From Bacteroidota bacterium (lineage in GTDB: Bacteria > Bacteroidota > Bacteroidia > UKL13-3): 57,624 nt of DNA. Of the stretch, positions 28,575 to 38,417 are shown in pieces; the stretch's first letter is position 1, and every line of letters begins with the position of its first letter. Position numbers and translations under genes: made by a program. The stretch is taken from positions 1 through 57,624 of the forward strand of contig CANLPK010000009.1 in assembly GCA_947492885.1 (NCBI GenBank), given 5' to 3'. The notes under the pieces are model-generated. The model did no database searches, had not been told where the DNA came from, and was given only the letters and a program-made list of their open reading frames with translations.

Positions 28575-29924
28575 ATGAGTACTTTCAAAATTTTCATTGT
28601 AGAAGATGATCCATGGTATGGACAACTATTGTCGTATCATTTATCATTAAACCCAGAATATGAAGTCATTCTTTTTGATACGGCAAAAGCGTGCCTAGAC
28701 AATCTTCATCAACGACCCAATGTAATTTCTATTGATTTTAATTTACCCGATTTGAGTGGTGAAGTATTGTTGAGGAAAATCAAGGAGAGTAATCGGGAAA
28801 TTCCTGTGATTATTATTAGCGGTCAAGAAGAAATTTCTATTGCCTTAGATTTGCTAAAGAAAGGTGCATTTGATTATATTATCAAAGATGACAACTCAAG
28901 GGAACTGCTTTGGAACAGCATACTCAAAATAAGAGAGAATTCTGTTCTTCGAAATAAAGTGGAAGAACTGAGTGAACAATTAGAATCAAAATATGATTTT
29001 GAGAATACTTTACTAGGACAGAGTCCGGCGATAAAGAAATCATTTACATTTATTGAGAAAGCAATCAAATCTAATATCAATGTATCGATAAGTGGCGAAA
29101 CAGGTACCGGAAAAGAAGTAGTTGCAAAGGCCATTCATTACAATAGTGAAAGAAGGAAAAAACCATTCGTCGCGGTAAACATGGCGGCCATACCCAAAGA
29201 GCTTATCGAGAGTGAATTGTTCGGACATGAGAAAGGGGCTTTCACAGGTGCCGTTGCGCGCAAGGCAGGTAAGTTTGAAGAAGCCGACGGGGGCTCTATT
29301 TTTCTAGATGAAATTGCCGAGCTGGATTTAAACTTACAAAGTAAATTACTGAGAGTTTTACAAGAACGTGAAGTGGTGCGCGTGGGAGGAAGTGAGGCGG
29401 TGAAGTTTGATGCACGATTATTGGTAGCTACCCATAAAGATTTGGCTGTTGAAGTAAAGAATGGCAACTTTCGTGAAGATCTTTATTATCGTGTGATTGG
29501 CTTGCCAATTTTATTGGCACCACTGCGGGAAAGAGGAAAAGATGTTTTGATTCTAGCAAAGCATTTTACCGACCACTTTGCTAAGGAAAATAAAATGAAG
29601 GCATTGCATATTTCAGAAGAGGCCAAAGAGAAACTTTTAAAATACAACTACCCAGGCAATGTGAGAGAACTCAAATCGATTATGGATTTGGCTTGTGTAA
29701 TGTGTGATGGCAAGGAAATTACAGGAGAAGATATTTCATATAAATCATTAAATGCCGACAATGTTTTTACAAGTATTGAAAAAACATTGAAAGAATATAA
29801 CGCGGATATCATTCACTTCTACTTGAAAAAGTATGGCGATAATGTGGTGGAAGTGGCTGGCAAACTCGATATTGGTAAGTCAACCATTTATAACATGATT
29901 AAATCAGGAGAAATTAAATTATAA
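28575..29924 (+). CDS. NtrC-family sigma54-dependent response regulator
   Basis: This 449-residue protein contains a receiver domain (1-120; acidic pocket VEDD, acceptor Asp in SIDFNLPDLSG, Lys in IIKDD), an AAA+ domain and a C-terminal Fis-type helix-turn-helix (NVVEVAGKLDIGKSTIYNMI). Walker A is GETGTGKE (174-181), the sigma54-contacting GAFTGA loop is at 221-226, and Walker B is GGSIFLDEIAEL. Phosphorylation should drive oligomerisation and open sigma54 promoter complexes. ATG at 28575 is used because the codon before it is TTG. The gene is 3 bp from the FIST gene and should form an operon with it and the hybrid kinase, its likely phosphate source. Confidence 0.97.
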   Translation: MSTFKIFIVEDDPWYGQLLSYHLSLNPEYEVILFDTAKACLDNLHQRPNVISIDFNLPDLSGEVLLRKIKESNREIPVIIISGQEEISIALDLLKKGAFDYIIKDDNSRELLWNSILKIRENSVLRNKVEELSEQLESKYDFENTLLGQSPAIKKSFTFIEKAIKSNINVSISGETGTGKEVVAKAIHYNSERRKKPFVAVNMAAIPKELIESELFGHEKGAFTGAVARKAGKFEEADGGSIFLDEIAELDLNLQSKLLRVLQEREVVRVGGSEAVKFDARLLVATHKDLAVEVKNGNFREDLYYRVIGLPILLAPLRERGKDVLILAKHFTDHFAKENKMKALHISEEAKEKLLKYNYPGNVRELKSIMDLACVMCDGKEITGEDISYKSLNADNVFTSIEKTLKEYNADIIHFYLKKYGDNVVEVAGKLDIGKSTIYNMIKSGEIKL

Positions 29925-29927
29925 GAT

Positions 29928-31076
29928 ATGAAGGCAAAATTATTTGAATATGTAAACTCTCAAATTGTACCGTATTCGAAAACGATGCATATTAGTATCG
30001 ATATGCCTCAATTAGTTCTTGCCTTTGGAGAGAAGGCACTTATAATGAACCCCGAATTTTACACTCGGTTACGAGCCTATTTCCCATTGGCGGAAATCGC
30101 AATATGCTCCACTGCTGGAGAAATATATGATCAGGAAGTATTTGATGATACGGTCGTAATTACCGCATTAGAATTTAGTCATACGCCCATCAGTACAGCA
30201 AAAGTGAATATAGCTGATTATAAAAGCAGTTTAGAAGCGGGTGTCGCATTAGCAAATAAAATATTGGCAGATGAAATAAACTATGTAATGGTATTATCGG
30301 ATGGCTCATTGATTAATGGAAGTGAGTTAATAAAAGGCATCTCCAGTATTTTACCCAAGAGTGTTCCTGTAACCGGTGGATTGGCGGCCGATGGCATTCT
30401 ATTTCAATCAACCGGTGTTGGCCTAAATGAGGTTCCTAAAACTGGGGAGTTAGTGGCCATTGGATTTCATGGAGCGCATTTGCAAGTTGGACATGGGTCG
30501 ATGGGTGGATGGGATACTTTTGGTCCCGAAAAAACAGTTACCAAATCGAACAATAATATTTTATACGAGATTGATAATTATAACGCATTGAAACTCTATA
30601 AAGATTATTTAGGGAAATATGCCGATGACCTGCCTTCATCAGCGCTATTGTTCCCATTGGCGATTATAATGCCCGACTCTTCCGAAATATTGGTGAGGAC
30701 GATTTTATCTATAGATGAAGCGAATCAATCACTCACTTTCGCTGGAGATATACCTTTGGGGGCAAGAGTGAAATTAATGAAAGCCAATTTCGATAACCTC
30801 ATCGACGCCGCTTCACAAGCTGCATCAATTTCATTTAATCATGAATTAAACAGGAAACCTGATTTCGCCCTATTAATTAGTTGCGTCGGACGTAAATTAA
30901 TTCTTAAGCAAAGAGTGGATGAAGAATTAGAGGCTGTTGCCGATATTTTCGATAAGAATACTACAATTAGTGGATTCTATTCATATGGTGAGCTATCACC
31001 TTTCAATAATGAAGGTAGATGTCAATTGCACAATCAAACAATGACAATTACTACATTTTCCGAGAAGCTGAATTAA
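29928..31076 (+). CDS. FIST-domain sensory protein
   Basis: This 382-residue cytosolic protein has no signal peptide. The N-terminal FIST domain includes AICSTAGEIYDQEVFDDTVVI, YVMVLSDGSLINGSEL and VPVTGGLAADG. The FIST-C domain follows, with SSALLFPLAII, then ILSIDEANQSLTFAGDIPLGA and FALLISCVGRKLIL, ending in TTISGFYSYGELSPF. FIST domains are thought to bind small ligands such as amino acids. The stop overlaps the start of the hybrid kinase by one base (TAATG), so the sensor and kinase are translationally coupled. It is probably the input module for that kinase. Confidence 0.95.
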   Translation: MKAKLFEYVNSQIVPYSKTMHISIDMPQLVLAFGEKALIMNPEFYTRLRAYFPLAEIAICSTAGEIYDQEVFDDTVVITALEFSHTPISTAKVNIADYKSSLEAGVALANKILADEINYVMVLSDGSLINGSELIKGISSILPKSVPVTGGLAADGILFQSTGVGLNEVPKTGELVAIGFHGAHLQVGHGSMGGWDTFGPEKTVTKSNNNILYEIDNYNALKLYKDYLGKYADDLPSSALLFPLAIIMPDSSEILVRTILSIDEANQSLTFAGDIPLGARVKLMKANFDNLIDAASQAASISFNHELNRKPDFALLISCVGRKLILKQRVDEELEAVADIFDKNTTISGFYSYGELSPFNNEGRCQLHNQTMTITTFSEKLN

Positions 31077-34000
31077 TGGAAATTCATAAACTATTAAAGC
31101 GACAGCTAAAAAAGCACCTGGCTGATGTCTCGCTGGATTCACAGGAATTCAATTCATTTATTTCTGCTGTAAGTGAAGCCTATGAGTCGTTTGAGAAAGA
31201 TATTGAAATTTCAAATTTTGCCTTCAATAGAAGCGAAAATGACTATAGGGAAATTAACCTTAAGCTTGAAAAAGAAGCTACAGAGAAAAGAATTTCTATC
31301 CGTAAATTACGCGAAACTTTATTGAATTTAGAGGATACAACGGATATCAAATCGGATGAAGAGGATTTGGTTGGTATCGTTGATTATGTTAAAGAACAGA
31401 TTGCGAAGCGTAAGAAAACAGAAGATGATCTGAACAAAAATGCCAATAGCATCAACACCTTAATTCGAAACATAAACACTGGGATTTTGGTTGAAGACGA
31501 AAACAGAAAAGTGATTTTTACGAATCAAACATTTTGTGATATGTTTGGTATCCCTATAGAGGCTGAGTTTTTAGTGGGCGCCGACTGCTCCAAGGCCGGA
31601 GAGGATTCCAAGCACCTTTTTAATGATCAAGAGGGTTTTGTTAATGGGATTATCACAAGGTTAGAACAACAGAAAAATATAACTGGGGAAATATTAAAAT
31701 TGAAGGATGGTCGAATTTTTGAACGCGACTATATTCCAATTTTTATTGAAGAAGTATACTCTGGTCACTTTTGGAATTATACGGATATCACTGAACGCAG
31801 GAAAACGCTAGATGCTATTGCCGAAAGTGAAGCGCTGAGCAGAATTATCATGAATTCTGCTCATGAAGCAATTATTGCTATTAACCAGAGTGGTGATGTA
31901 ATTCTTTGGAATCCACAAGCAGAAAAGATATTTGGATGGAAAGAAGCGGAAGTTTTAAATTCTAAATTGTCTAATCTAATTATTCCAGAGCGATATAGAG
32001 AAGAGCATGAAAGGGGAATGATGCATTATCAGAAAACTGGCGTTGGTCCAATTCTGCAGCGTCTATTGGAATTATCGGCAATTAAAAAGTCGGGGGATGA
32101 ATTTCCTGTAGAATTATCTATTACACCTGTTAACTTGGGCAAAAGGGTAATATTAGTTTCGTTTATTCGCGATATCTCTGATCGGAAAAAGGCTCAAGAG
32201 AACCTTGCAGCTAGCGAGCAAAAATACAGAAGTATTATCGCAAATATGAACCTCGGGTTGCTCGAAGTGGATAATAATGATATCATACAATTTGCTAACA
32301 ATAGTTTCTGTGAGATGAGTGGCTATGAGTTGACCGAATTAGCAGGTCGAAAAGCCTTTGAATTACTTGAACTTGAAGAGCACAATGGGATGGCTCGAAA
32401 AAAACTAGAATTACGTCAAATAGGAGTTTCTGATGTCTACGAAATTTCCGTCAAAGATCGAACAGGTAATTTGAGGTGGTGGCTCGTGTCGGGTGCACCT
32501 CGTTATAGCGAAGAGGGTGTTGTAATTGGGTCCATTGGAATTCATTTGGATATCACCGAACAAAAGAAAACTGAACAAGAATTAGTGCTTGCACGAGAAA
32601 TTGCGGAGCAGTCTGCCCTTGCTAAGGAGGCATTCCTAGCGAACATGAGTCATGAAATTCGAACGCCACTCAACGGAATCATAGGCATGATAAGAGAGCT
32701 AAGAAAGCACACACTTTCAGGCAAACAGCAAAGTCATTTAGATAGCGCTACCAAGGCTTCCCAGCATCTCCTTTCCATCATTAATAATATTCTCGATTTC
32801 TCAAAAATTGAAGCAGGGGAATTTAAACTCGAAAATCATCATTTTAGTTTACAAGAAGTAATCACCGATGTAGTGCAAATTCTACAAAGCCAAGCCGATG
32901 AATGTTCAATTCAACTTGAAAAGAAAATAGATATTAACCTCCAGAGGGTTTTTATTGGTGATGCCGCACGAATTCGTCAGATATTAATAAATCTGGCTGG
33001 CAATGCAATTAAGTTTAGTAGGAATGGAAATGTGATCATTCAATGTGAATGCGCAACAGCTACCGATGAGAATCAGGAAGTTACACTGAAAGTTATTGAT
33101 AATGGTATTGGAATAGATCCTAATTATTTAAAAAGAATATTTACAAAGTTTCAGCAAGAAGATTTATCAGGATCCAGAAGTTTTGGTGGCTCAGGCCTTG
33201 GGCTTGTTATCACCAAGGAATTGATTGACGCCATGAAAGGAAGTATCTTGATTGAAAGCATAAAGGGGGAAGGTACAGAGGTTATAGTCAAGCTCAATTT
33301 GCCGTTAGGTAATTTGTCAAAATTGCTTGAGGATGTTAAATCTATCAATGTAGATAACCTTAGAAATAAAAAAATACTATTAGTTGAAGACAATGAGATG
33401 AATCGCCTGGTAGTGACCAATACGCTATTGCCCTATGAACTAAAAATTACTGAAGCAGCCAATGGTGAGATTGCAGTAGATATATTGAAAAATAAAAGTT
33501 TTGATTTGATTTTGATGGATTTGCAAATGCCTGTTATGGGTGGAATTGAATCAACCCATATTATTCGCGAACAATTACAAATTAAAACTCCAATAGTTGC
33601 CCTCACGGCCAATGCTTTCAAATCGGAAATTGATAAATGCCTAAAAGCAGGGATGAATTCCTATATCACCAAGCCATTTGAAGAGGAGAATTTATTACAA
33701 GTTATTGTCAAGGAAATGGGAATTTTGAATAACCTAAAAACCCAAAAACTGAATCGAGCTGAATTATACGACTTAACTCAATTGAGAGAAATGAGTAGGG
33801 GAAATAGGGAGTTTGTAACAAAGATGCTGAATATCTTTATTGATACCGCACAAAAATCGGTTATGGAATTCAACGACGCATTTCAAATAGAGGATATTGA
33901 TTCTATCAAACGAATTGCACATAAATTGAAACCTTCCTTGGCTAATTTAGGAATTCATTCTTTGAAAAATACGATACGTGATTTAGAATTCTTTGATCCG

Positions 34001-34099
34001 TTGGTTAATTCAAATGCAAAACTTTTTGAAGGAGTAAGTTATACCACCGAAGTAATTAATGCCGTGGTGGATTCTTTGAAAGAAACGGAGTTAGAATAG
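31076..34099 (+). CDS. Multi-PAS hybrid histidine kinase with receiver and HPt domains
   Basis: The ATG at 31076, overlapping the FIST stop, is preferred over a frame start at 31019 inside the FIST gene. The product is 1007 residues with no membrane helix. The order is an N-terminal coiled coil (1-130), three PAS domains (about 130-255, 255-375, 375-500), and HisKA with His526 in NMSHEIRTP. The HATPase follows with DNGIGID and GSGLGL, then a receiver with Asp815 in LMDLQMPVMGG, and HPt with His949 in IAHKLKPS. This is a complete internal phosphorelay that could pass phosphate to the NtrC-type regulator two genes upstream. Lacking a transmembrane sensor, it probably responds to cytosolic signals or to FIST. 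A strong terminator follows. Confidence 0.97.
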   Translation: MEIHKLLKRQLKKHLADVSLDSQEFNSFISAVSEAYESFEKDIEISNFAFNRSENDYREINLKLEKEATEKRISIRKLRETLLNLEDTTDIKSDEEDLVGIVDYVKEQIAKRKKTEDDLNKNANSINTLIRNINTGILVEDENRKVIFTNQTFCDMFGIPIEAEFLVGADCSKAGEDSKHLFNDQEGFVNGIITRLEQQKNITGEILKLKDGRIFERDYIPIFIEEVYSGHFWNYTDITERRKTLDAIAESEALSRIIMNSAHEAIIAINQSGDVILWNPQAEKIFGWKEAEVLNSKLSNLIIPERYREEHERGMMHYQKTGVGPILQRLLELSAIKKSGDEFPVELSITPVNLGKRVILVSFIRDISDRKKAQENLAASEQKYRSIIANMNLGLLEVDNNDIIQFANNSFCEMSGYELTELAGRKAFELLELEEHNGMARKKLELRQIGVSDVYEISVKDRTGNLRWWLVSGAPRYSEEGVVIGSIGIHLDITEQKKTEQELVLAREIAEQSALAKEAFLANMSHEIRTPLNGIIGMIRELRKHTLSGKQQSHLDSATKASQHLLSIINNILDFSKIEAGEFKLENHHFSLQEVITDVVQILQSQADECSIQLEKKIDINLQRVFIGDAARIRQILINLAGNAIKFSRNGNVIIQCECATATDENQEVTLKVIDNGIGIDPNYLKRIFTKFQQEDLSGSRSFGGSGLGLVITKELIDAMKGSILIESIKGEGTEVIVKLNLPLGNLSKLLEDVKSINVDNLRNKKILLVEDNEMNRLVVTNTLLPYELKITEAANGEIAVDILKNKSFDLILMDLQMPVMGGIESTHIIREQLQIKTPIVALTANAFKSEIDKCLKAGMNSYITKPFEEENLLQVIVKEMGILNNLKTQKLNRAELYDLTQLREMSRGNREFVTKMLNIFIDTAQKSVMEFNDAFQIEDIDSIKRIAHKLKPSLANLGIHSLKNTIRDLEFFDPLVNSNAKLFEGVSYTTEVINAVVDSLKETELE

Positions 34100-34121
34100 C
34101 CCAATAAGCGGCCAAAAGCAC

Positions 34122-34165
34122 AAAAGAACCCCTATTCCAAGATATGGAATAGGGGTTCTTTTTTT
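34122..34165 (+). terminator. Rho-independent terminator of the FIST/kinase operon
   Basis: An 18-bp perfect stem (from AAAAGAACCCC with AGGGGTTCTTTT) surrounds a 5-nt loop (AGATA) and is followed by further T residues. Confidence 0.95.
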
Positions 34166-34383
34166 GGAAATAAATGCTCATAAGCCAATGTAAATGCCTT
34201 TGTTAACAGATGTTTTGCTTAATGCACTAATCAATGAATCATTGGAAGGGGTAATTACAGCCGCAGATTAAAACTATAGACGAAATGAACTATTATTGTA
34301 ACGTTATTTCATTTCAACACCATTTTAGATTTTGAATTGCGAGCTCCATTATTCACCCATAAAACTAAATGTAATTTAAACTG

Positions 34384-37300
34384 ATGCTGAAACGCAAATT
34401 CCTCTTTATTTTATTTTTATTGTCAGGTGTTGTAAGTCAAGCCCAAAGTAAGTTCCCTGCAGAAGCAGTGAAAGTGGATAGTTTGCTTGATATGGCAAGC
34501 TATTATATGGAACAAGGCGACTCGCTTAAAACCAATGAAATCATAAGTGCTATTGATTTAAAATTAGCACCACTTGAAAGCGAGTATCTAATTTATAAAG
34601 GACTTGTTCACCTATTTCAGTCGTTTTATGTTTTTGGAAATGGGCAAAGATCCAACTACCAAAATAAGGCAATTCATTTATTCAGCGGAAACAAAAATAC
34701 CTTAGCCGACTCCTTTGCTAATGGGTTGTATAATGTAATGATGTTACATTATAAGGCGGGTAGAATGGAGCAATGGTGGACTATTGATACTGTTTTTCGT
34801 GAATTTGTAAGTGGTGTTAAAACGAACGACGGTTATCGATTTGGATTACTGAATTATGCTAATAAAAAGCTTTTGCAGAAGCAATATGAAGAATCAAAAT
34901 ACCTCGCACTTTACGATTATTATTGTTTGATGGAACACCACTCAAAGGATCCTATGGATAAGTTGAGCTTGATGTATGTAGATTGGCTCATTACCAAAGG
35001 TGATCTTGAACAATGGATTGCTATGCCTTATGTGAAAAAATACCCTGAAGAATACAAGCAATCAGGTCAAATTTATTTTACTTTCTTAAATGAAAATAGT
35101 AAGGAGGCAACCCTCAGAAAGATAGATTTTGCAGCTATTTTCAAAACACTCATATCAAGAGTTAAGGAATTAAAGGAAGAGGCTGTGCTCCAAAATAAAT
35201 ATGGCACACCGGAATTCAACCCAGACTTACGAAGGAGCTATTATTATATTTACACCGCTATTATTAATGGTTTCTGCAATTGGGCCATAAGCGAGCAAAA
35301 AGAGGGGCAGGTTTTATTGTCGCTAAAAGTATATCTGTATCAGGATATAATTCCTAATGAAATGGAGGCTGCAGCTCAGTACAAGGTAAAGCCTGTAATA
35401 AATGCGGCCGATATCGTATCACTTTTTCAAAGCCTCTGTGTGTTATATGATAGAATGGGGAATGGTGATGACGAGATCGCTGCAGTAAGTGATGCACTTG
35501 ATTTAGTTGACAATGATAACTATACCATAGATGAGAAAATTCTCGGAATGGTCAATTTATTTACCATTCGAAGCACTGCGTACCGACTTCAAGGGAATTA
35601 TGAAAAGTCGTTAAGAGATATTGCATTCTTGAAAAAATATGCACCATTGCCCACCAATGCAGGTTCAGAAAATGATCTCCGTTGGGAACGGTATATGGCA
35701 TTACATATTGAGGAGGTTTATACCTTAATGGCAATGCAAAAAAATGATGAAGCAAAAGATTCATTAATTAAATTGATTGACGACCTGGCACCGCTTGACA
35801 GTTCAGATTTAATTTACAAAACCGATCATTGGCCTCACCTACAATATATCACAGTAATTTTTAGCGCATTACAAGGCAAATGGAACACCCAATTTCTTAT
35901 TGAGTGTATGCATGATTTGGAAAATAATCCAACTGCATTACAGATCTTTTACCCCGTTCAGCTACTCTGCTTTAATTCAACCTTGCATTCTGAAAATGAA
36001 ATTTCCGAAACACTACTTGCAAATCTTTTGTTTTATACTGGGCGGCAAATTCGATACACCTTTATGATGCTCTCAGCCGAAGACCGAATGCGATTGTATG
36101 AACAGAAATTACGGCCATATTTTGATGTGTATCATGAGTTATTATTTACTAAAAAACTCGATTCATTTCCAGAGCTAAAAGAAAAAATAATTGCTCAATC
36201 CCTCTCCATTAAAAACGCCTTGGCCGATGGCAACCTCATATCAAATGAAATATTACTTAAGAATGGCAATACCCTTGAATATCTTGAAGAAATTCGCGAA
36301 TTGCGTCAAGAAGTAAATTTGGTTTTACTCCGTGAACGTATAGGTAATAGGCAAACTAATGAGGAGAAAAAATTACAAGATCAGGTGCAATCGCTTTGGC
36401 TAAGAACGCTCGATCAGTCAGGTATGGATTCACTGGTGCAACTAACGAAGTGGCAAAACATTTCAGCAAAACTAAAACCCAATGAAGTATATACAGAAAC
36501 GATACGATATACGAAATCATTGACCGATTCAACAGCACACTACGGAGCGTATATTATTTTACCAGGTGGTAAAATGGAAGTCATCTCATTATATGATGAA
36601 AAAAGTATTGATTCGATTTTGAGAAATCCATACTCATCACCACAGAATATTGCACTGAATATTAATGAAGATAGAGGCTCGGTATTAATTGACGAAAATG
36701 AAAAACCTTTGAATAAATATAATGGTGATAGTACTGATAAACTGGCTCAACTCTTACTGAAGCCTTTCCTTCCGTATATTAAAAGTAAAAAGGATTGGTA
36801 TCTGGTACAAGACGGTTTACTTAATCGCATATCATTTGCTGCACTTAAATATAAGAGCTTGTATTTGTTTCAGGAGGTTCAACTTCATCTTTTAACAGCA
36901 AGCAATTCGTTAATGCAACAAAAAAATAGTTTGCCAGTGGGAGCAAATGCATTGCTTGCGGGAGGATTGGATTATGGGGTTATTAATAAAGGAAATAGGA
37001 GTAGACTATTCAGGGAAAAATATTCATGGAATTATCTGCCTGGAACCACTGCCGAAATTAAAGCCCTGGAGCCCTTATTCACAAAAGCTGGAACTAAGGT
37101 TAATATACTTACGGGCAAACAATTTCCTGATTCACTAATTAATATTTTAAAAGATTACCAGTTAATTCATTTAGCCACACATGGATTCTATTTAGATAGT
37201 GTATCAGCAAATAAAAAGTATGAGGGACGATGGAGCCGAACCGCAATGAAGAACGAACCATTATTCAGATGTGGAATCGTAGTGAGCGATGCAAATAATC

Positions 37301-37656
37301 CAGATAGTAGCCGGCATAAAGAAACGGAAGGCTATTTATTGGGGTATGAATTATCAAATATCGATTTACGGCAATGCTACCTTATTTCACTCAGTGCTTG
37401 CGAAACTGGGCTGGGCGACCTAAGAAATAATTTGGGTGTTGATGGATTATCGAGAGCATTGAAAATTGCAGGAGCGAAGTATTTATTAATTTCCTTATGG
37501 CAGGTTCCCGATCAGGCTACCGCAGTTTTTATGAAAAATTTTTACGAAAATTTATTTTCAGGAAAGAACCCGGAACAAGCCCTAAGAGCCACGCAAATCC
37601 TTATGAGTAGAACGTATCCTGTCACCGATTGGGCTGCATTTGTATTAATCAATTAG
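34384..37656 (+). CDS. Exported TPR-CHAT caspase-like protease
   Basis: This 1090-residue protein has a signal peptide (MLKRKFLFILFLLSGVVSQAQ). A long helical region (about 25-640) looks like TPR-type repeats. The C-terminal CHAT domain (about 760-1090) has the catalytic His in LIHLATHGFYL and the catalytic Cys in SLSACETGLGD, with the conserved ending YLLISLWQVPDQATAVFMK ... TDWAAFVL. CHAT is a caspase-clan peptidase fold. Intracellular relatives act in cell-death and defence systems, but this one is predicted to be exported and has no adjacent activator gene. It follows the sigma54/FIST/kinase operon and lies just left of the att-like repeat at 37.8 kb. The substrate is unknown. Confidence 0.95.
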   Translation: MLKRKFLFILFLLSGVVSQAQSKFPAEAVKVDSLLDMASYYMEQGDSLKTNEIISAIDLKLAPLESEYLIYKGLVHLFQSFYVFGNGQRSNYQNKAIHLFSGNKNTLADSFANGLYNVMMLHYKAGRMEQWWTIDTVFREFVSGVKTNDGYRFGLLNYANKKLLQKQYEESKYLALYDYYCLMEHHSKDPMDKLSLMYVDWLITKGDLEQWIAMPYVKKYPEEYKQSGQIYFTFLNENSKEATLRKIDFAAIFKTLISRVKELKEEAVLQNKYGTPEFNPDLRRSYYYIYTAIINGFCNWAISEQKEGQVLLSLKVYLYQDIIPNEMEAAAQYKVKPVINAADIVSLFQSLCVLYDRMGNGDDEIAAVSDALDLVDNDNYTIDEKILGMVNLFTIRSTAYRLQGNYEKSLRDIAFLKKYAPLPTNAGSENDLRWERYMALHIEEVYTLMAMQKNDEAKDSLIKLIDDLAPLDSSDLIYKTDHWPHLQYITVIFSALQGKWNTQFLIECMHDLENNPTALQIFYPVQLLCFNSTLHSENEISETLLANLLFYTGRQIRYTFMMLSAEDRMRLYEQKLRPYFDVYHELLFTKKLDSFPELKEKIIAQSLSIKNALADGNLISNEILLKNGNTLEYLEEIRELRQEVNLVLLRERIGNRQTNEEKKLQDQVQSLWLRTLDQSGMDSLVQLTKWQNISAKLKPNEVYTETIRYTKSLTDSTAHYGAYIILPGGKMEVISLYDEKSIDSILRNPYSSPQNIALNINEDRGSVLIDENEKPLNKYNGDSTDKLAQLLLKPFLPYIKSKKDWYLVQDGLLNRISFAALKYKSLYLFQEVQLHLLTASNSLMQQKNSLPVGANALLAGGLDYGVINKGNRSRLFREKYSWNYLPGTTAEIKALEPLFTKAGTKVNILTGKQFPDSLINILKDYQLIHLATHGFYLDSVSANKKYEGRWSRTAMKNEPLFRCGIVVSDANNPDSSRHKETEGYLLGYELSNIDLRQCYLISLSACETGLGDLRNNLGVDGLSRALKIAGAKYLLISLWQVPDQATAVFMKNFYENLFSGKNPEQALRATQILMSRTYPVTDWAAFVLIN

Positions 37657-37800
37657 GTTTTACTTTTGATTGCAATTCATGATAATTCAGGGTTGTAATT
37701 TCCAATAAGATAAATCAAAGTGCACCACAAGTTGTTATTTAAAAACACCAAATTTGATAGAAGTTTTTTACGCGCTGTGATTCTTGAAATTATTAGTGTG

Positions 37801-38034
37801 TTTACGAAATTTTAGGTGAAGTAGAGGTTATATGACTTTTTTGGGAGCCAGAGTAGCCCAACCCGAGGTCGAAACAGCTATAAAAAAAGGTAAAAGTTCT
37901 ATATGAAATCAAGGAATTTATTTATTTATTATTCTAGAAGACAAAATGGTCTTTATTTTTTTTTAGCATTCGACTCCTTATTTTGCAATAGGAGGCAATG
38001 GAATTGAAGGGTGTAAAAAAAATAGGTGAAATAA
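37801..38034 (+). repeat. Left copy of an imperfect ~235-bp direct repeat (att-like)
   Basis: It aligns along its whole length with 54238-54479 in the same orientation. Shared blocks include TTAGGTGAAGTAGAGGT, GTCGAAAC/GTCCGAAAC, AGTTCT, ATCAAGG, GATTTATTT/AATTTATTT, TTCGACTCC, GGAGG.AATGGAATT and ATAGGTGAA. Two AGGT(G/T)A motifs are 11 bp apart (37814 and 37825), and another is at 38024. Similarity is clear by eye but far from identical. Confidence 0.75.
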
Positions 38035-38035
38035 T

Positions 38036-38049
38036 TCAATTCGAATTGA
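38036..38049. repeat. Perfect 14-bp palindrome TCAATTCGAATTGA
   Basis: It lies directly after the left long repeat, 370 bp before the first kinase gene. It may be an operator or a recombinase core site, or chance in AT-rich DNA. Confidence 0.4.
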
Positions 38050-38417
38050 CATTATTGACGTCCTAATTCAAGCAGCACAGGCGTTTTTCCGGTATTCTCC
38101 TTTTTTGATTTATGCACTAAGTGTCATTTGCTAAATTAATTAATTAACTCATTCTCTAAATTTACCATGTTAATGCGAAAGAATTCTCTATTCACATTCT
38201 AAACCTCAATGTTTATTAGGTGTTGAATTAAGGAGGGAGTTGGCTTCTTTTAAGGATCTTTATATTCAGCTTTTATAAATCTAATTGTTTATTTAAAATT
38301 CATTTCTAAATTAGATTATATATTATATATTGCAAAAAAATACGTATAAATGGATTCTCTCATTTATAGAATTATTTTATAGACTTAGAAAAATAATAGT
38401 AATCAATCAGTATAATT

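Larger units (their letters stand above)
37657..38417. other. Long non-coding gap left of the kinase/FHA cluster
   Basis: No protein frame is supported. It contains the left copy of the long repeat (37801-38034), a 14-bp palindrome (38036-38049), and an AT-rich promoter region with a 9-bp inverted repeat (AATCTAATT at 38278-38286, AATTAGATT at 38309-38317) upstream of the first kinase. Confidence 0.7.

Noticed and set aside
31019-31075. Earlier start for the hybrid histidine kinase
   Set aside because: It lies inside the FIST gene. The ATG overlapping the FIST stop (TAATG) is the natural coupled start.
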